Source: Taishania sp036758285 | GTDB lineage: Bacteria > Bacteroidota > Bacteroidia > Flavobacteriales_D > Crocinitomicaceae | Direction: 5' to 3' | Assembly (NCBI GenBank): GCA_036758285.1 | Contig: DAIOWV010000001.1 | Coordinates: forward strand, 122,641-186,640 | Length of the DNA: 64,000 bases | Shown: piece after piece, positions 36,040 through 44,651 of the stretch | How the letters are laid out: every line of letters begins with the position of its first letter | Position numbering within the stretch: position 1 is the first letter of the stretch | The notes under the pieces: model-generated | The model's database searches: none | The model's input: the letters and a program-made list of their open reading frames with translations, nothing else | Told to the model about the DNA's origin: nothing | Translations under genes and position numbers: made by a program

Positions 36040-36735
36040 ATGCAAGACAAAATATATTCATGTGTCATTGTAGATGATGAGCCTGCAGCACATAGTGTCT
36101 TAAAAAGTTACATCAGTAAAGAAGCAAATTTGAAACTGGTAAAGCAATGCTATAATATTCCTGAACTGACGGATTACTTAAAAGACAATGAAGTGGACTT
36201 GTTGTTTCTGGATATTCAAATGCCTGAAGGTACTGGAATTGACTTTTTACAGAAACATCCGAATCCACCTAAAACAGTATTAACAACAGCTTACTCAGAA
36301 TATGCCTTGGAGAGCTATGATTATGATGTCGTGGATTATTTGCTAAAGCCTATTTCGGGTGTACATTTCCAACGATCAGTACAACGTTTTTTATCTTTGT
36401 ATCATCCAATAGAATTATTTACGCCACAAATCATCAAGTTAAAAGTAGATAAAGAGATTATTCAGATTTCTGAAGATGAAATTACTCACATTCAGAGTTT
36501 AGGTAACTATGTTAAGGTCTATGTAGATGCTAAATTTTATCTGGCCTCCACCACTACACAGGAGATTTTATCACATCTCTCCCCGAAATTGTTTGTTAGA
36601 ATTCATAAATCATATGTCGTGAATCTCCATAAAATTTCGGATTATTCAGAAAAAGAAATTTTTGTCGGTAATGAAACACTCCCTATTGGTATTACATTCA
36701 AACGGGAATTGTTATCCAGGATTTCTAAAGAATGA
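36040..36735 (+). CDS. LytTR-family response regulator
   Basis: 231 aa. The receiver domain has the acidic pair VDDEP near the N-terminus, the phospho-acceptor Asp in LLFLDIQMPEGTG and the Lys in DYLLKPI. The C-terminal ~100 residues are a LytTR DNA-binding domain (EDEITHIQSLGNYVKVY, RIHKSYVVNLHKI). It likely controls genes near it; the palindrome at 34932-34966 is the first place to look. A hairpin at 36751 follows. Confidence 0.93.
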   Translation: MQDKIYSCVIVDDEPAAHSVLKSYISKEANLKLVKQCYNIPELTDYLKDNEVDLLFLDIQMPEGTGIDFLQKHPNPPKTVLTTAYSEYALESYDYDVVDYLLKPISGVHFQRSVQRFLSLYHPIELFTPQIIKLKVDKEIIQISEDEITHIQSLGNYVKVYVDAKFYLASTTTQEILSHLSPKLFVRIHKSYVVNLHKISDYSEKEIFVGNETLPIGITFKRELLSRISKE

Positions 36736-36750
36736 AAAGAGACTATTTTT

Positions 36751-36773
36751 AAAACAGTCCATATCTGTTTTTT
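36751..36773 (+). terminator. Terminator after the response regulator gene
   Basis: AAAACAG and CTGTTTT arms with a 7-base loop, followed by two more T residues. The rest of the gap to 37001 shows no gene or clear promoter. Confidence 0.55.
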
Positions 36774-37001
36774 AAAGATTTTTGCACTAATGCCAATTAG
36801 ATAATGTTATTCTGCTTGTAATTCATTAACGATACACTAAAAAACATTTAACAAACTGAAAAATAAGTTTTTGTTGTTTTTATTCGTTTTTTATTTTAAA
36901 ACAACAGTATCTTATACTAACAGTAACTTGTAGATAACTATCCATATTTTTTTAATGTTATCTATTCAGATTCTTTTAATTTTAAAGAAAAACACCTAAA
37001 C

Positions 37002-38324
37002 ATGGCCAAAAAGAGAAAAACCTTTGTATTGGATACATCTGTACTATTACATGATCACCAATCAATTACTAATTTCGGATTAAACAATGTTGCAATTCCC
37101 ATTACTGTTTTAGAAGAATTAGACAAGTTCAAAATTGGAAATGATACCAAAAACTTTAGTGCTAGGGAAGTAATTCGTTTCATTGATAAATTATCTGGAA
37201 ATGGAGGACTTCAAAATTGGATATCTCTTGGAACGAATTTGGGAAATTTTAAGATTATTTTGGACAATCATCCACTAGAAGTAAATGCTGAATATATTTA
37301 CTCCTCTACCAAAAACGACCATAAAATCATCAACTCAGCTTTATGTATTAAAGAAAATGAACCTAAGACAGAGGTGGTTTTAGTTACTAAAGACATTAAT
37401 CTTCGAATTAAAGCTAAAGCACTTGGGATTCAATCTGAAGACTACGAAACAGGAAAAGTTGCAGTTGGAACTGATGAACCAAGTTCAAATACAATTGAGC
37501 ACATTGATTCTGAAATAATTCGTCAAATTTTCACAAAGGGAAAAATTGACGAAGATGGTGTTTTGGGGAATAAAAAAACCAACAATGGTTATTACATTCT
37601 TAAAAATGGAAAATCTTCATCATTAGCTGTTTACAACCAATGGTCGGATCAAATAGAGCGAATTGAAAAAGAATTTATTTATGGTGTAAAACCTAAAAAT
37701 GCTGAACAAGCATTTGCGCTAAACGCTTTAATGAATGAGCGAATTAAATTAGTTGCTCTGCAAGGTGTTGCAGGTACTGGAAAAACATTACTTGCTTTGG
37801 CCTCAGCATTGGAACAAAATAAACAATATCATCAAATTATTCTTGCACGACCAATCGTGCCTCTATCGAATAAAGATATTGGATTTTTACCTGGAGATGC
37901 AAATGATAAAGTTGGTCCATATATGGAGCCTTTATGGGATAATTTGAAGTTTATTAAAGCACAATTTGGTGAAAATGAAAAGAAACACAAAGCAATTATT
38001 GAAATGGAAGAGCAAGGTAAAATTGTAATTACACCACTTGCATTCATTCGGGGGAGAAGCTTTTCGAACATTATGTTCATCATTGACGAAGCTCAAAATT
38101 TAACACCCCATGAAGTAAAAACAATTATTACTAGAGCCGGAGAAAATACTAAAATTGTCTTTACAGGTGACGTTAATCAAATTGATACACCTTATTTAGA
38201 TGAAAACAGTAATGGATTGGCTTATTTGATCGATAAATTAAAAGGTCAAGAATTGTTTGCCCATGTTAAACTAGAAAAAGGAGAACGATCTGAACTAGCC
38301 AATTTGGCAAATGAATTATTATAA
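37002..38324 (+). CDS. PhoH-family protein with N-terminal PIN domain
   Basis: 440 aa. Residues about 4-140 form a PIN nuclease-like domain (FVLDTSVLLHD, ITVLEELDKFK, VLVTKDINLRIKA). Residues about 225-440 form the PhoH ATPase with Walker A in LQGVAGTGKTLLAL and Walker B in FIIDEAQNLTPHEVK, plus VFTGDVNQID. This PIN-PhoH fusion is the PhoH2/YlaK type, linked to RNA unwinding and cleavage. It is a single gene closed by a strong bidirectional hairpin. Confidence 0.92.
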   Translation: MAKKRKTFVLDTSVLLHDHQSITNFGLNNVAIPITVLEELDKFKIGNDTKNFSAREVIRFIDKLSGNGGLQNWISLGTNLGNFKIILDNHPLEVNAEYIYSSTKNDHKIINSALCIKENEPKTEVVLVTKDINLRIKAKALGIQSEDYETGKVAVGTDEPSSNTIEHIDSEIIRQIFTKGKIDEDGVLGNKKTNNGYYILKNGKSSSLAVYNQWSDQIERIEKEFIYGVKPKNAEQAFALNALMNERIKLVALQGVAGTGKTLLALASALEQNKQYHQIILARPIVPLSNKDIGFLPGDANDKVGPYMEPLWDNLKFIKAQFGENEKKHKAIIEMEEQGKIVITPLAFIRGRSFSNIMFIIDEAQNLTPHEVKTIITRAGENTKIVFTGDVNQIDTPYLDENSNGLAYLIDKLKGQELFAHVKLEKGERSELANLANELL

Positions 38325-38328
38325 AACT

Positions 38329-38360
38329 AAAATGGCTGTCAATAATTGACAGCCATTTTT
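38329..38360. terminator. Bidirectional terminator between phoH-like and dsbA-like genes
   Basis: Perfect 15-base arms around a single central base (AAAATGGCTGTCAAT at the left), with A-runs and T-runs at both ends, serve the two convergent genes. Confidence 0.85.
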
Positions 38361-38367
38361 ATATACT

Positions 38368-39183
38368 TTAATCACATTTTCCTTCTGGAGTACAAACCTT
38401 TCCTTCAATGATTGTGAAAGGGGATATTGGATTGTCTTTTTTCCATTCTTCAAATGCCTTTTCAATTGTTTGCAAAAATGCTTCAGGTGCTTGAGCTCCT
38501 GAAACTGCATACTTTCTATTCATCACAAAAAACGGCACTCCTTGGATACCCAATTCACCTGCTTCTTGAATATCTGCTTTTACGGTATCTTCATATTTTT
38601 TATCCGTTAAAGCTGTTGATATTTCTTCATCTGACAAACCAATCAATTTTGCAACTGCATTTAATTCATTTTGATCATTTAAATCCTTACCATCAGTGAA
38701 ATATGCTTTGAAGAATTGCTCCTCAGCTTGATCTCCTAACCCTTTTGTTTTCGCAAATTGAATAATACGATGAGCATTAAAAGAGTTGGCCACCTTCGAA
38801 TTATCAAAGTTGTATGTCAAACCTGCATTTTTAGCTGTTTGTGTAACTGATTCATGGATTTCCTTGCATTGATCAATTGACCAACCTTTTCTTTGTGCTA
38901 AATACTCGTAAGTACTTTGCGTAATTTTTTCTTTTGGTACACTTGGATCTAATTGAAAACTCTTCCAAACCAACTCGATGTGTTGAGCATCTTTAAATTT
39001 TGAAATTGCTTCTTCGTAATTTCTCTTCCCAATATAGCAAAACGGACACATAATGTCACTCCAAACTTCAATTTTCATCTTCTTTTGTTTTATTTGATTA
39101 TCCATATTCAATCGACTTTCTTGACTATATCCAAAATTAATAGTGTAAAAACCGACAAATAAGGTTATTAATAAATATTTCAT
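38368..39183 (-). CDS. DsbA/FrnE-family oxidoreductase with signal peptide
   Basis: 271 aa. The thioredoxin-fold active site is SDIMCPFCYIGKRNYEEAI with CPFC, typical of the FrnE branch of DsbA. The family cis-Pro loop is GIQGVPFFVMNRKYAVSGAQ. An N-terminal stretch YLLITLFVGFYTINFGYSQ looks like a signal peptide, whereas most FrnE proteins are cytoplasmic. If the internal ATG before KIEVWSD were used, the protein would be cytoplasmic. The C-terminus ends in a CTPEGKCD motif with two extra Cys residues. Confidence 0.85.
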   Translation of the reverse strand: MKYLLITLFVGFYTINFGYSQESRLNMDNQIKQKKMKIEVWSDIMCPFCYIGKRNYEEAISKFKDAQHIELVWKSFQLDPSVPKEKITQSTYEYLAQRKGWSIDQCKEIHESVTQTAKNAGLTYNFDNSKVANSFNAHRIIQFAKTKGLGDQAEEQFFKAYFTDGKDLNDQNELNAVAKLIGLSDEEISTALTDKKYEDTVKADIQEAGELGIQGVPFFVMNRKYAVSGAQAPEAFLQTIEKAFEEWKKDNPISPFTIIEGKVCTPEGKCD

Positions 39184-39232
39184 ATAAAAATTAACTTACT
39201 AATGATTAAGTGAGTATCCTTTATTATTAAAG

Positions 39233-40318
39233 TTATTTGTATTCAGGAAATAATTCCAACAAACCTGCTTCAGAAGCATCACAAACACCTCGTTCAGTTA
39301 TAATTTTTGTTACATATTTTGCAGGAGTCACATCAAATCCATAGTTACTTGCAGGTGTTGTTTCGGGGCAAATCAATACTGAATCAATACTACCTGTAGT
39401 TTTTGATTTTCCAATAAAATACTTCACCTCATCTTGACTACGCTCTTCAATTGGAATATCAAATCCACTTTTCATGTTCATATCCAATGTTGTAGATGGA
39501 AGTGCTACATAAAAAGGAATATTATTATCATTTGCTGCCAATGCTTTTAAATATGTTCCTATTTTATTAGCAACATCACCATTTCTCGTTGTTCGATCCG
39601 TTCCAACAATTACCATGTCAACAAATCCATGTTGCATCAAGTGACCACCTGCATTGTCAACAATTAATGTGTGAGGTACATTATGGCGAGTTAATTCATA
39701 ACAAGTTAAATTACTTCCTTGATTTCTTGGACGAGTTTCATCCACCCAAACATGGACTTTGATTCCTTTTTCAATTGCTTGATAAATTGGAGAAGTGATT
39801 GTTCCCCACTCGATACAACCAAGCATTCCAGCATTGCAATGAGTAAGAATGTTGACAACTTCACCTCCTTTTCTTTTTGCAATTTCTTCAATAAATTGTA
39901 AACCATATACACCAATCATTCGACAAGTCTCTACATCATCTTCAACAATTTGATTGGCCATATCCCATGCTGTTTCAAGGAAATTACCTTCAGAATTGTC
40001 TAATGCTTCACGCATTTTATCCAATGCCCAAAATAGATTTACAGCCGTAGGTCGAGATGCTCTTAAATCTGAAAAAGCAAGATCTAAAAACGAACCATCC
40101 AACTGTTTTTCAACCAATTCTCTAACCGCAAGATAAATACCATAAGCTGCAGTAGCGCCAATTAAAGGAGCACCTCTTACAGTCATATCTTTAATAGCAA
40201 TTTCTGCATCTTTGTAAGTAAGTAACTTTTTAGTTACTAATTCGTGAGGAAGGATTTTTTGATCTATTACTTCTACAAATCGATCTTCTGTTGTCCAAAT
40301 GGTTCTGAATTTACTCAT
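39233..40318 (-). CDS. mtnA: Methylthioribose-1-phosphate isomerase
   Basis: 361 aa. It converts MTR-1-P to MTRu-1-P in methionine salvage. The family blocks are TVRGAPLIGATAAYG, SRPTAVNLFWALDKM, the catalytic Cys in LTHCNAGMLG and the catalytic Asp in VIVGTDRTTRNGDVANKIG. The end matches the eIF2B-like fold (NYGFDVTPAKYVTKIITE). Other salvage genes are absent from the window. It lies 16 bp after lon and may be co-transcribed with it. Confidence 0.93.
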   Translation of the reverse strand: MSKFRTIWTTEDRFVEVIDQKILPHELVTKKLLTYKDAEIAIKDMTVRGAPLIGATAAYGIYLAVRELVEKQLDGSFLDLAFSDLRASRPTAVNLFWALDKMREALDNSEGNFLETAWDMANQIVEDDVETCRMIGVYGLQFIEEIAKRKGGEVVNILTHCNAGMLGCIEWGTITSPIYQAIEKGIKVHVWVDETRPRNQGSNLTCYELTRHNVPHTLIVDNAGGHLMQHGFVDMVIVGTDRTTRNGDVANKIGTYLKALAANDNNIPFYVALPSTTLDMNMKSGFDIPIEERSQDEVKYFIGKSKTTGSIDSVLICPETTPASNYGFDVTPAKYVTKIITERGVCDASEAGLLELFPEYK

Positions 40319-40334
40319 GGAATATTATTAACGA

Positions 40335-42770
40335 TTAAACTTTTTTTACCTTATCACTTGTTAGAGCAATATCTAATACTTCTTTCATTTGATTCACAAA
40401 ATGAAACGTCAATCCTTTTAGATATTCTGGTTCTATTTCTTCAATATCTTGTCGATTTTTTTCACACAAGATGATTTCTTTAATTTTTGCTCGTTTAGCT
40501 GCTAGAATCTTTTCTTTAATCCCCCCAACAGGTAACACTTCTCCACGAAGTGTAATTTCACCTGTCATTGCTAAATTTTTCTTCACCTTTCTTTGCGTAA
40601 ATGAAGATGCCAAAGCTGTTAACATTGTAATACCTGCACTTGGGCCATCTTTTGGTGTTGCTCCTTCAGGTACATGTATGTGAACATTCGAGTTTTCAAA
40701 GACATCCTGACTTAAATCAAACCAGTGACTATGCGATTTTAAGAATTCTAAAGCAATTATTGCAGATTCTTTCATTACGTCACCAAGATTTCCCGTTAAC
40801 GTTAGTTTTCCTTTACCTTGAGTAATTGATGATTCAATAAACAAGATATCTCCTCCTACACTTGTCCAAGCTAAACCAGTAACTACACCAGCAACATCAT
40901 TGTTTTCATATTTAGTTTTAGATCTACCAGGTCCTAAAATTGTTTTCAAATCAGTTTCAGAAACTTTCACAGTAAACTCTTCTTCCATTGCTATTTGACG
41001 AGCTCTATTTCTCACCATCTTGGCAACCATCTTATCCAGTCCTCGAACTCCTGATTCATTTGTGTATTCTTCAACCAATTTTTCTAAAACTTTCTTATCA
41101 ACAGAAATATCTTTTTTAGAAATACCGTGTTCTTCTATTTGTTTAGGTAATAAATGGCGTTTAGCAATTTCAATTTTTTCTTCAATTGTATAGCCATTTA
41201 CCTCTATCAATTCCATTCGATCACGAAGAGGCCCCTGAATTTCAGATAAATTATTTGCTGTTGCAATAAACATTACCTTCGAAAGGTCAAACTCTGTTTC
41301 TACATAATTATCATAAAAAGAACTGTTTTGCTCTGGATCTAGAACTTCTAACAGAGCTGATGAAGGATCACCATGATTACTTCTGCCTAGCTTATCTATT
41401 TCATCTAATACAAATACAGGATTTGCTGTTTCAGCCTTTTTCAAATTTTGAACAACACGTCCTGGCATTGCTCCGATATAAGTTTTTCTATGCCCACGGA
41501 TTTCAGATTCATCATGAACACCTCCTAATGACATTCGAACATATTTACGTCCCATTGCTTCAGCAATTGATTTACCAAGAGATGTTTTACCAACTCCTGG
41601 AGGGCCATAAAAACACAAAATCGGTGCTTTCATGTTTCCTTTTAATTTTAAAACAGAAAGGTATTCCAAAATGCGTTCCTTTACCTTTGCCAAACCATAA
41701 TGATCTCTTTCTAATATCGTTTTTGCGCGTTTTAAGTCATGAACGTCTTTTGTAAAAACTCCCCAAGGTAATTCCAACAATAAATCTAAATAATTCAGTT
41801 GAACAGTGTATTCCGCTCCCTGAGGATTCATACGTTTCAGTTTTTCTAATTCCTTAAAAAACAACTTTTCCGTTTTCTCATCCCATTTTTTCAGAACAGC
41901 TCTATCATGTAATTCAGCGATATCTGCTTCATGAGGACTTCCTCCTAACTCATCTTGTATCGTTCGAATTTGTTGATGTAAAAAATATTCTCGTTGCTGA
42001 CGATCCATATCTTTTCTCACCTTTGATTGAATTTCATTACGCATTTGTAACATTTGAACTTCTAAATTCAAATGCTCCAACACCATTAAAATTCTTTTTT
42101 TTGCATCTAATTCGTTCAACATTTCCTGCTTTTTCGAAACATCAGCATTCATGTTTGAACAGATAAAATTGATTAAAAACGAAGGTGAATCGATATTTTT
42201 TATTGCGAAAGTTGCTTCCGTAGGAATGTTTGGACTTTCTTGGATTATTTGCAAAGACAATTCTTTGATAGAAGTAATCATCACTTCCATTTCTTTGCTT
42301 TTAAAATCTACTTTCGATTCTGTTAAATAATTAACCTTTGCTTTTATATAAGGCTCACTTTGTGTTGGCTCAATTAATTCAAATCGCTTCTTTCCTTGAA
42401 TAATCACAGTTGAGCTACCATCTGGCATTTTTAACATTCGAACAATCTGTGCAACTGTACCAATTTTATTTAAATCATTAAACTCAGGTGATTCTTCTTC
42501 TTGATCTTTCTGTGAAACGACACCAATAATTTTATTTCCTTTATTGGCTTCTTGAATCAATTTAATGCTTTTATCTCGACCAACTGTAATTGGGATAACA
42601 ACCCCTGGAAAAAGGACATTATTTCTTAAAGGTAAAATTGGTAATTCATCCGGAAAAGATTCATTATTCATCGTTTCTTCCTCTTCAGCTGTAATTAAAG
42701 GAATAAATTCTGAATCAGTATCGACTGTGTCTGTTAATTGTATTAGGGCTTTATCAAAAAAGTCATTCAT
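40335..42770 (-). CDS. lon: ATP-dependent protease Lon
   Basis: 811 aa. The N-terminal LON substrate-binding domain begins LPILPLRNNVLFPG. The AAA+ module has Walker A in FYGPPGVGKTSLGK, Walker B in PVFVLDEIDKLG and the sensor region FIATANNLSEIQ. The protease domain has the catalytic Ser in PKDGPSAGITM and the Lys in VGGIKEKILAAKRA. It is cytoplasmic and degrades misfolded or regulatory proteins. The N-terminus has an acidic extension (LITAEEEETMNNE) before the LON domain. Confidence 0.97.
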   Translation of the reverse strand: MNDFFDKALIQLTDTVDTDSEFIPLITAEEEETMNNESFPDELPILPLRNNVLFPGVVIPITVGRDKSIKLIQEANKGNKIIGVVSQKDQEEESPEFNDLNKIGTVAQIVRMLKMPDGSSTVIIQGKKRFELIEPTQSEPYIKAKVNYLTESKVDFKSKEMEVMITSIKELSLQIIQESPNIPTEATFAIKNIDSPSFLINFICSNMNADVSKKQEMLNELDAKKRILMVLEHLNLEVQMLQMRNEIQSKVRKDMDRQQREYFLHQQIRTIQDELGGSPHEADIAELHDRAVLKKWDEKTEKLFFKELEKLKRMNPQGAEYTVQLNYLDLLLELPWGVFTKDVHDLKRAKTILERDHYGLAKVKERILEYLSVLKLKGNMKAPILCFYGPPGVGKTSLGKSIAEAMGRKYVRMSLGGVHDESEIRGHRKTYIGAMPGRVVQNLKKAETANPVFVLDEIDKLGRSNHGDPSSALLEVLDPEQNSSFYDNYVETEFDLSKVMFIATANNLSEIQGPLRDRMELIEVNGYTIEEKIEIAKRHLLPKQIEEHGISKKDISVDKKVLEKLVEEYTNESGVRGLDKMVAKMVRNRARQIAMEEEFTVKVSETDLKTILGPGRSKTKYENNDVAGVVTGLAWTSVGGDILFIESSITQGKGKLTLTGNLGDVMKESAIIALEFLKSHSHWFDLSQDVFENSNVHIHVPEGATPKDGPSAGITMLTALASSFTQRKVKKNLAMTGEITLRGEVLPVGGIKEKILAAKRAKIKEIILCEKNRQDIEEIEPEYLKGLTFHFVNQMKEVLDIALTSDKVKKV

Positions 42771-42906
42771 ATTGTTGTGTCTTAAATAGACAATTTGTCA
42801 GTAAACAAAAGTTCACTTTCAAATTAAATCTGATTTTTATTAGTTGACGTAGTAAATTCAATGATTATGCCATAGAATAAAAACGGAAAAATTGTCGTGT
42901 TTTTTA

Positions 42907-43218
42907 TTAAACCAGTCCTTCTAATTGTTCAAAAACTGGAATTAATGAAGCTCCCCTATCTGTTAGCGTGTATTCGATGTGTAATGGTTTTTGTTGAATC
43001 ACTTCTTTACTCAATAAACCTGACTCTTCTAATTCTTTTAAAGCTGTAGCAATTGATTGTTTATTAGAACCTTCTAATTGTTTCAAAAGCGTATTAAAGC
43101 GTAAAGGTCCAGTAACAGCTAAACGAAAAATTTCTGGTTTCCATTTACCTGACAGCATTTTTAACAACCCTTGCACAGGGCATGTTTCTGGAGCTTTATC
43201 TAAATTATTGGTAGTCAT
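42907..43218 (-). CDS. HxlR-family winged-helix regulator
   Basis: 103 aa. The HxlR signature is CPVQGLLKMLSGKWKPEIF near the N-terminus, with the Cys often used for redox or electrophile sensing. The recognition region RFNTLLKQLEGSNKQSIATAL and the wing HIEYTLTDRGASLIP follow. It is divergent from a DsbA-like lipoprotein gene, and a perfect 16-bp palindrome lies between the starts. It probably represses itself and that gene in response to thiol stress (inference). Confidence 0.92.
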   Translation of the reverse strand: MTTNNLDKAPETCPVQGLLKMLSGKWKPEIFRLAVTGPLRFNTLLKQLEGSNKQSIATALKELEESGLLSKEVIQQKPLHIEYTLTDRGASLIPVFEQLEGLV

Positions 43219-43256
43219 TTTTTTTTGACTTATTGCACGTTTAATTAAGCTTTACG

Positions 43257-43272
43257 ACATTTGTACAAATGT
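43257..43272. promoter_or_regulatory. Perfect 16-bp palindrome, candidate HxlR operator
   Basis: ACATTTGTACAAATGT is an exact palindrome between the divergent genes. The right half contains the minus-strand -7 box TACATTTG (43273-43266). The left half gives a near -7 box GACATTTG (43256-43263), 20 bp after TTG at 43233. Binding would block both promoters. Confidence 0.6.
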
Positions 43273-43281
43273 AATAAATAC

Positions 43282-44271
43282 ATGAGAACAATAAAAATAT
43301 TTACAATATTCATTCTACTTGGCATATTTAGCAATTGTCAAGCTCAAAAAGAAAAACAGATGGAAACAAAAAACAATCCACTTATATGTGATCCAGCAGT
43401 TGGTGTTTGTGAAATACCAGGGCTATCAGCTTCAGAAAACAATCAATCAATTAAAACAGATAATAAACCTGTAAAAATTATATACTATACAGATCCTATC
43501 TGCTCTTCTTGCTGGGGAATCGAGCCTCAATTAAGACGATTGAAACTAGAATACGGAAATGATATCGAAGTTGATTACAGAATGGGAGGACTTCTTCCTG
43601 ATTGGACGTATAATAGTGGAGGTATTAGTAAGCCATCTGATGTAGCACATCACTGGGACGAAGTAAGTGCACATTACAACATGCCTATTGATGGAGATGT
43701 TTGGCTGGAAGATCCATTATCATCTTCTTATCCTCCTTCAATTGCATTTAAAGCTGCTCAGTTACAAGACAAGCAAAAAGCAATTGAGTTTCTTCGTGTT
43801 TTGCGTGAAATGCTATTCTTACAAAAGAAAAACATTACCAAATGGGAAGTTGTAGAAGTTGCTGCTAAAAAAGTTGGATTAGACACGAAGCAATTAAAAG
43901 AAGATTATGAAGGAAAAGCAAAACAACTTTTTCAAGATGATTTAGAATATGGAAGAAAATTAGGTGTAAGAGGATTTCCATCAATTTTTATAACAAATGG
44001 AGAGGGTGCTTCGGAATTTGTTTATGGTTTCAGGCCTTATTCAAATTTTGAAACGAGTTTAAAGAAAATTTATCCTACTGCGTCAAAAGTTGAATACAAA
44101 AAAGATTGGCAGAGTATATTTTCAAAATATCCAACTTTAACCACTAGAGAATTTTCAGAATTAACTGATAAATCTATTGAAGCTGGTGAAAAAGAATTAA
44201 TTGATTTACAATCAAAAGGGAAGATTTCTCGTTTAGATTCAAAAAATGGTCCTCTTTGGATTATTAAATAA
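43282..44271 (+). CDS. DsbA-like thioredoxin-fold lipoprotein
   Basis: 329 aa from ATG at 43282; a TTG at 43261 lies inside the operator and is rejected. The N-terminus IFTIFILLGIFSNCQAQKEK is a lipoprotein-type signal (Cys at about 20). The active site is YTDPICSSCWGIEPQLRRL, a CxxC in the style of the DsbA/SpxH group, and the cis-Pro loop is LGVRGFPSIFI. An extra domain of about 70 residues at the C-terminus (TLTTREFSELTDKSIEAGEK) looks like a small winged-helix or three-helix unit. It probably acts in periplasmic thiol-disulfide exchange under HxlR control. Confidence 0.85.
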   Translation: MRTIKIFTIFILLGIFSNCQAQKEKQMETKNNPLICDPAVGVCEIPGLSASENNQSIKTDNKPVKIIYYTDPICSSCWGIEPQLRRLKLEYGNDIEVDYRMGGLLPDWTYNSGGISKPSDVAHHWDEVSAHYNMPIDGDVWLEDPLSSSYPPSIAFKAAQLQDKQKAIEFLRVLREMLFLQKKNITKWEVVEVAAKKVGLDTKQLKEDYEGKAKQLFQDDLEYGRKLGVRGFPSIFITNGEGASEFVYGFRPYSNFETSLKKIYPTASKVEYKKDWQSIFSKYPTLTTREFSELTDKSIEAGEKELIDLQSKGKISRLDSKNGPLWIIK

Positions 44272-44293
44272 TAACATTAAAAATAGTCATAAT

Positions 44294-44328
44294 GAAAAAG
44301 CGGTTTTCTGTCAGAAAACCGCTTTTTC
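44294..44328. terminator. Bidirectional terminator
   Basis: The 17-bp arms are perfect (GAAAAAGCGGTTTTCTG at the left) around one T, with an A-run and a T-run on the two sides. It ends the DsbA-like gene and the convergent acetyltransferase unit. Confidence 0.9.
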
Positions 44329-44340
44329 ATTTATATGAAT

Positions 44341-44643
44341 TTAACCTTCATAATCCGGATCTAACAAATATCCTAATTCGGGCAATCGTTTAAACATTTT
44401 AACTACAAATGGACATGTTGGAAAAATTTTAATGTCTTTTTCCTTAGCAAATTCGATTAATTTGTCAAACAGTGGCATTCCTAATTTTAAATCACGAAAT
44501 TCTTCTTTGACAAAAGTACTATAAGCATTGATGTTTCCATTATCTAACCATTTGAACTTAATGAATCCAATCTCTTGGTTTTCTATTTCTACAGCAATTC
44601 TTCCTTCTTTTGAATCATCTATAATTTTAAATTCTGCTTCCAT
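44341..44643 (-). CDS. Small GCN5-related N-acetyltransferase (YidJ/Acetyltransf_CG type)
   Basis: 100 aa, typical for this short GNAT group. The strands include EGRIAVEIENQEIGFIKFKW. The acetyl-CoA region appears as FVKEEFRDLKLGMPLFDKL. The end has the family Cys-Pro-Phe stretch FPTCPFVVKMFKRLPEL. The substrate is unknown. It lies 8 bp after the prolyl oligopeptidase gene, in the same unit. Confidence 0.82.
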   Translation of the reverse strand: MEAEFKIIDDSKEGRIAVEIENQEIGFIKFKWLDNGNINAYSTFVKEEFRDLKLGMPLFDKLIEFAKEKDIKIFPTCPFVVKMFKRLPELGYLLDPDYEG

Positions 44644-44651
44644 GATATTGA

